Positions 6,696 through 9,284 of a DNA stretch of 9,284 bases are shown here, one piece after another; positions within the stretch are counted from its first letter, which is position 1, and every line of letters starts with the position of its first letter. The DNA comes from Candidatus Omnitrophota bacterium (lineage in GTDB: Bacteria; Ratteibacteria; UBA8468; B48-G9; DTJG01). The notes below the pieces were generated by a model that was not told the DNA's origin, did not search any database, and worked only from the letters and a program-made list of their open reading frames with translations. A program made the translations under genes and the position numbers. The DNA is taken from the NCBI GenBank assembly GCA_023485205.1, contig JAMCZX010000026.1, positions 1,033 through 10,316 of the forward strand, in the 5' to 3' direction.

Positions 6696-7784
6696 TTAAT
6701 CAATTTCAACAGAAACACCTTTTTCTGCGGAAAGGTATACAGCATCTATAATTTTCATTAAGATTATGGCTTCTTCTGCTCTGGAAAAAGGTTCTTCTTT
6801 TTTTAAAATAGTATTTACAAAATTTATAACAGCCCGTTCCCTGCCCATTTTTTCATCCGGTTCCACAATAATTTTTCTGTTAACAGGGCATCTATTTTCC
6901 TGTGTATATAATTCACATTCATCAATTGCAGTTTCATCTATTCCATCTCTTTTAAAAATTCTCTTTATCAGACCACCGGCTTTTGTGCCCTGAAATGTAA
7001 CAGAAACTTCTTCTCTTTTATTCATTTCAGCCCATGAATTACGAATAAAAAGTACTTCCCCACCCTCAAATCTAACAAAAGCATGAGCAGCGGTTTCAAC
7101 ATCCATTTTGCCATCTTTTACATCCGGTATACCCCATGGACCTTTAAATTCAGGATTAGTTGAAAAATCATTAAAGATACTGGCAAGAACCCATCTGGGT
7201 TGAGGAAATTTCATAAAATATAAAGAAAGGTCTATCATATGAAGAAGGTCTATAACAGGACCTCCTCCTGAAAGATTTTTCTGGGTAAACCATCCTCCAA
7301 AACCAGGAATTCCGCATCTTCGTATCCATAATGCCTGGGCAGAATTAATTTTTCCAACAACACCTTCTTTTATATATTTCATTAAAACCTGGGATTCCGG
7401 CCTGGCTCTATTGTTAAAATCAAACATTAAAATTCTGTTTGAGTCTTTAGCAGTATTAACCATTTGAATTGTTTCATTTGCATTTAATGCCGGAGGTTTT
7501 TCACAAAATACATGTTTCCCCATTTTAAGGCAATCAATAGATACAAAGGCATGAAATTTATTAGGAACACATACACTTACAGCATCAATTTCCGGAGTCT
7601 TCTTAAACATTTCTTCATATGAAGAAAAATACTTTGGTATATTAAATTTTTTTGCCTGAACCTTTGCTCTTTCTATCTGCGTGTCAGATATTGCAGTAAC
7701 ATCTGCTCCGGCTTTTAAATATCCATTTATATGGTAATCCGTAATTCCACCTGCTCCAATAATTCCAACTTTTAAGTCAGCCAT
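6696..7784 (-). CDS. Gfo/Idh/MocA-family NAD(P)-dependent oxidoreductase (first of a pair)
   Basis: A 362-residue dehydrogenase of the same superfamily as its downstream neighbour but clearly diverged from it. Seen: Rossmann nucleotide-binding loop [13 protein letters not shown] (6-18); an acidic end to the second strand (AISD, 31-34) that would favour NAD over [13 protein letters not shown] (71-79); the EKP motif ([10 protein letters not shown], 91-100); and [14 protein letters not shown] (173-186), the usual Asp/His pair lining the active site. The C-terminal half has the expected beta-sheet pattern, with a Cys-containing stretch near [13 protein letters not shown]. The ATG at 7784 is preferred over the in-frame ATG at 7808: AGGAGA lies 6 nt upstream and Met-Ala-Asp precedes the Rossmann strand. 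This start overlaps the end of recA by 8 nt (ATGGCTGA). The substrate is unknown; sugar, inositol or amino-sugar derivatives are all possible. Confidence 0.92.
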   Translation of the reverse strand: MADLKVGIIGAGGITDYHINGYLKAGADVTAISDTQIERAKVQAKKFNIPKYFSSYEEMFKKTPEIDAVSVCVPNKFHAFVSIDCLKMGKHVFCEKPPALNANETIQMVNTAKDSNRILMFDFNNRARPESQVLMKYIKEGVVGKINSAQALWIRRCGIPGFGGWFTQKNLSGGGPVIDLLHMIDLSLYFMKFPQPRWVLASIFNDFSTNPEFKGPWGIPDVKDGKMDVETAAHAFVRFEGGEVLFIRNSWAEMNKREEVSVTFQGTKAGGLIKRIFKRDGIDETAIDECELYTQENRCPVNRKIIVEPDEKMGRERAVINFVNTILKKEEPFSRAEEAIILMKIIDAVYLSAEKGVSVEID

Positions 7785-8796
7785 TTTTAATCTCCTGTTT
7801 TTTCCCATCTCTTATAATACCCTCAGCAGTCTTGATTTTATTAATTATTTGTTCTAAAATCTGAGGGTTTTCTTTTAAATAGCTTATTGCATTTTCTTTA
7901 CCATTACCTATAGATTTTTCTTCAAAATAAAAATGGTTTCCTTTTTTTTCTATTATACCATATAAAACACCAGATTCAATAGCTGAACTTTCTTTTGAAA
8001 TACCCTGGCCATAATAAATATCAAGTTCTGTTTCTCTAAATGGCGGGGCCACCTTGTTTTTAACAACTTTCACTCTTATTCTGTTTCCTATTAATCCCCC
8101 TTCTGAATTTTTTATATTTTCAATTTTTCGGACTTCCATTCTAACAGAAGAATAAAATTTTAAAGCCCTTCCACCAGGGGTTGTTTCAGGATTTCCAAAA
8201 AATATGCCTATCTTTTCCCTTATCTGATTTATAAAAACAGCTGCTGTCTGGGATTTACTTATATAACCTGTAAGTTTTCTTAAAGCCTGAGACATAAGTC
8301 TGGCCTGAAGTCCCATAACAGACTCTCCCATATCACCTTCAAGTTCTGACTTTGGAACAAGTGCGGCTACAGAATCAATTACAACAACATCTACAGCATT
8401 ACTTCTTATCAAAGATTCAGCCACTTCAAGAGCCTGCTCCCCATAATCAGGCTGGCTTATAAGCAGGTCATTAAGATTTACACCTATTTTCTGGGCATAG
8501 TTTGGGTCAAAAGCATGTTCTACATCAATAAAAACAGCCTGACCTTTGCTTTTTTGAACTTCTGCAATAATCTGTAAAGCAAGGGTTGTTTTTCCTGATG
8601 ATTCCTGACCATAAATTTCAGTAATTCTTCCTTTTGGAACACCGCCAATACCAAGAGCAATATCTAGAGAAATGGCACCTGTGGAAATAGAAGGAATTTC
8701 AATATGCGTTTTTTCCCCCAACCGCATTATTGTTCCTTTTCCAAAATCTTTCTCAATCTGTCCAATAGCCATTGATAATGCTTTTTCTTTATCCAT
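7777..8796 (-). CDS. recA: RecA recombinase
   Basis: The strand-exchange ATPase that forms filaments on single-stranded DNA, drives homologous recombination and triggers SOS cleavage of LexA-type repressors. The 339-residue product shows Walker [10 protein letters not shown] (63-71), [10 protein letters not shown] with the catalytic Glu at 93, Walker B VVVIDS (137-142), the L1 loop region [28 protein letters not shown] (188-197), the L2 loop [18 protein letters not shown], and the C-terminal domain up to [13 protein letters not shown], without the acidic tail of E. coli RecA. The Walker A Pro is Gln and the usual DAEHAL reads DVEHAF; both are mild departures. The start is the ATG at 8796 with GGAG 9 nt upstream; the in-frame TTG at 8811 overlaps that site and is rejected. 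It overlaps thpR by 8 nt and the next gene by 8 nt. It ends in TGA, the only such intended stop here. No LexA box could be recognised upstream within the coding DNA. Confidence 0.98.
   Translation of the reverse strand: MDKEKALSMAIGQIEKDFGKGTIMRLGEKTHIEIPSISTGAISLDIALGIGGVPKGRITEIYGQESSGKTTLALQIIAEVQKSKGQAVFIDVEHAFDPNYAQKIGVNLNDLLISQPDYGEQALEVAESLIRSNAVDVVVIDSVAALVPKSELEGDMGESVMGLQARLMSQALRKLTGYISKSQTAAVFINQIREKIGIFFGNPETTPGGRALKFYSSVRMEVRKIENIKNSEGGLIGNRIRVKVVKNKVAPPFRETELDIYYGQGISKESSAIESGVLYGIIEKKGNHFYFEEKSIGNGKENAISYLKENPQILEQIINKIKTAEGIIRDGKKQEIKNG
7791..7796 (-). promoter_or_regulatory. Shine-Dalgarno site inside recA for the first oxidoreductase
   Basis: AGGAGA on the minus strand, 6 nt before the ATG at 7784, placed within the last codons of recA. 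It decides the start at 7784 over 7808 and fits reinitiation by ribosomes finishing recA. Confidence 0.72.
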
Positions 8797-9284
8797 AAGT
8801 TTTTTCTCCAAGTGTAATAGTTTTTAATATATTATATTCTGCTCCTGCTGGTTTTAGTTTACTTTCAATAATATATATTTTATTTACCATTATATTACCC
8901 CAGACAACATCCTTAAATTTTTCATACAATTGTTTAAAGGATTCTATATTTATTTTATTCTTATTTCTAGCTATTGTTATATGTTCTTTAAAATTTTTTT
9001 CCGGAGCCACATCAAATTTAGAGGCAAGTGATTCTATATCTTTCTGTATTTCCAACAAATAATTATTTTTTTCTACACCAATCCACAAAATTTTTGGATG
9101 AAAAATATTAGGGAAAACACCAAAGTTTTGTATCTGTAAAGAAAAACTTTTTTTATCAGATAAAATGGTTTCAAGGTTTTGTCCAAATTCTTTACATTGC
9201 TCCTCTGAAATCTCCCCTAAAAATTTAAGAGTCAAGTGAATGTTTTCTATCTTTGGAATACTAATCTTTGAAAAAATTTCAGAT
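8789..9284 (-). CDS. thpR: RNA 2',3'-cyclic phosphodiesterase (2H family, LigT-like), 5' end outside window
   Basis: A member of the 2H phosphoesterase superfamily, which opens 2',3'-cyclic phosphates on RNA ends and was first named 2'-5' RNA ligase. Both hallmark HxT motifs are visible: HLTLKFLGE (first His at 9236-9238) and HITIAR (His at 8981-8983), about 100 residues apart as in the family. The frame stays open to the window edge ([21 protein letters not shown]), so the TTG at 9235, which lies inside the first motif, is not a start; only about 20-25 N-terminal residues should be missing. The stop TAA (8789-8791) overlaps the recA start as ATGGATAA. A thpR gene directly before recA is a recurrent bacterial arrangement, often with cinA further upstream, which would lie outside this window. 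The catalytic His residues are present, so the enzyme is probably active. Confidence 0.92.
   Translation of the reverse strand, partial: SEIFSKISIPKIENIHLTLKFLGEISEEQCKEFGQNLETILSDKKSFSLQIQNFGVFPNIFHPKILWIGVEKNNYLLEIQKDIESLASKFDVAPEKNFKEHITIARNKNKINIESFKQLYEKFKDVVWGNIMVNKIYIIESKLKPAGAEYNILKTITLGEKTYG
8806..8809 (-). promoter_or_regulatory. Shine-Dalgarno site of recA
   Basis: GGAG on the minus strand, 9 nt before the ATG at 8796 and within the end of thpR. Its overlap with the upstream in-frame TTG (8809-8811) decides for the ATG as the recA start. Confidence 0.65.

Noticed and set aside
1..9284. CRISPR array, tRNA or rRNA gene, insertion sequence, prophage or phage-defence genes
   Set aside because: No regularly spaced repeats, no cloverleaf or rRNA-like stretch, no transposase or integrase frame; coding density is nearly complete with known families.

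Overview
The window is a compact bacterial gene block. All eight genes lie on the minus strand, so transcription runs from high to low coordinates. In that order they are thpR (5' end outside the window), recA, two Gfo/Idh/MocA-family oxidoreductases, an HtrA/DegP-type protease, alaS, a divergent sigma-70 family factor and apt (3' end missing). Gaps are absent or a few tens of bases, two junctions overlap by 8 nt, and no terminator or clear promoter was seen, so a single operon-like unit is likely. The DNA is strongly A+T rich. Stops are TAA except at recA, which ends in TGA; Trp is written TGG. This is therefore ordinary code 11 and not a UGA-reassigned lineage. I cannot name the phylum; an uncultured, A+T-rich, Gram-negative-like bacterium is a reasonable guess from the membrane-anchored HtrA.

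Layout: 8789-9284 thpR (RNA 2',3'-cyclic phosphodiesterase); 7777-8796 recA; 6696-7784 and 5482-6657 oxidoreductases; 3915-5441 htrA; 1272-3908 alaS; 459-1268 sigma factor; 2-475 apt. thpR, recA and alaS are often neighbours in bacteria. Here the two oxidoreductases and htrA sit between recA and alaS, and no recX is present. The genes do not form one pathway: they mix DNA repair, RNA end processing, sugar or polyol oxidation, envelope proteolysis, translation, transcription initiation and purine salvage.

The most interesting signal is not a gene. Three short segments each appear twice, close together, and each second copy sits at a place where normal structure is disturbed. (1) The first 62 bases are an inverted copy (61/62) of the sigma gene at 1028-1089 and replace the end of apt. 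(2) A 25-bp segment at 3347-3371 in alaS is a perfect inverted copy of alaS 2298-2322 and brings an in-frame UGA (codon 181) into an otherwise full-length essential gene. (3) A 29-bp perfect direct repeat links the gfo2 coding region (5932-5960) with nearly the whole gfo2-htrA gap (5452-5480). All pairs lie 0.5-1.1 kb apart, the two inverted pairs with loops of about 1 kb. This looks like local template switching, either in the cell or, quite possibly, during whole-genome amplification or assembly. The apparent UGA recoding in alaS is best explained this way.
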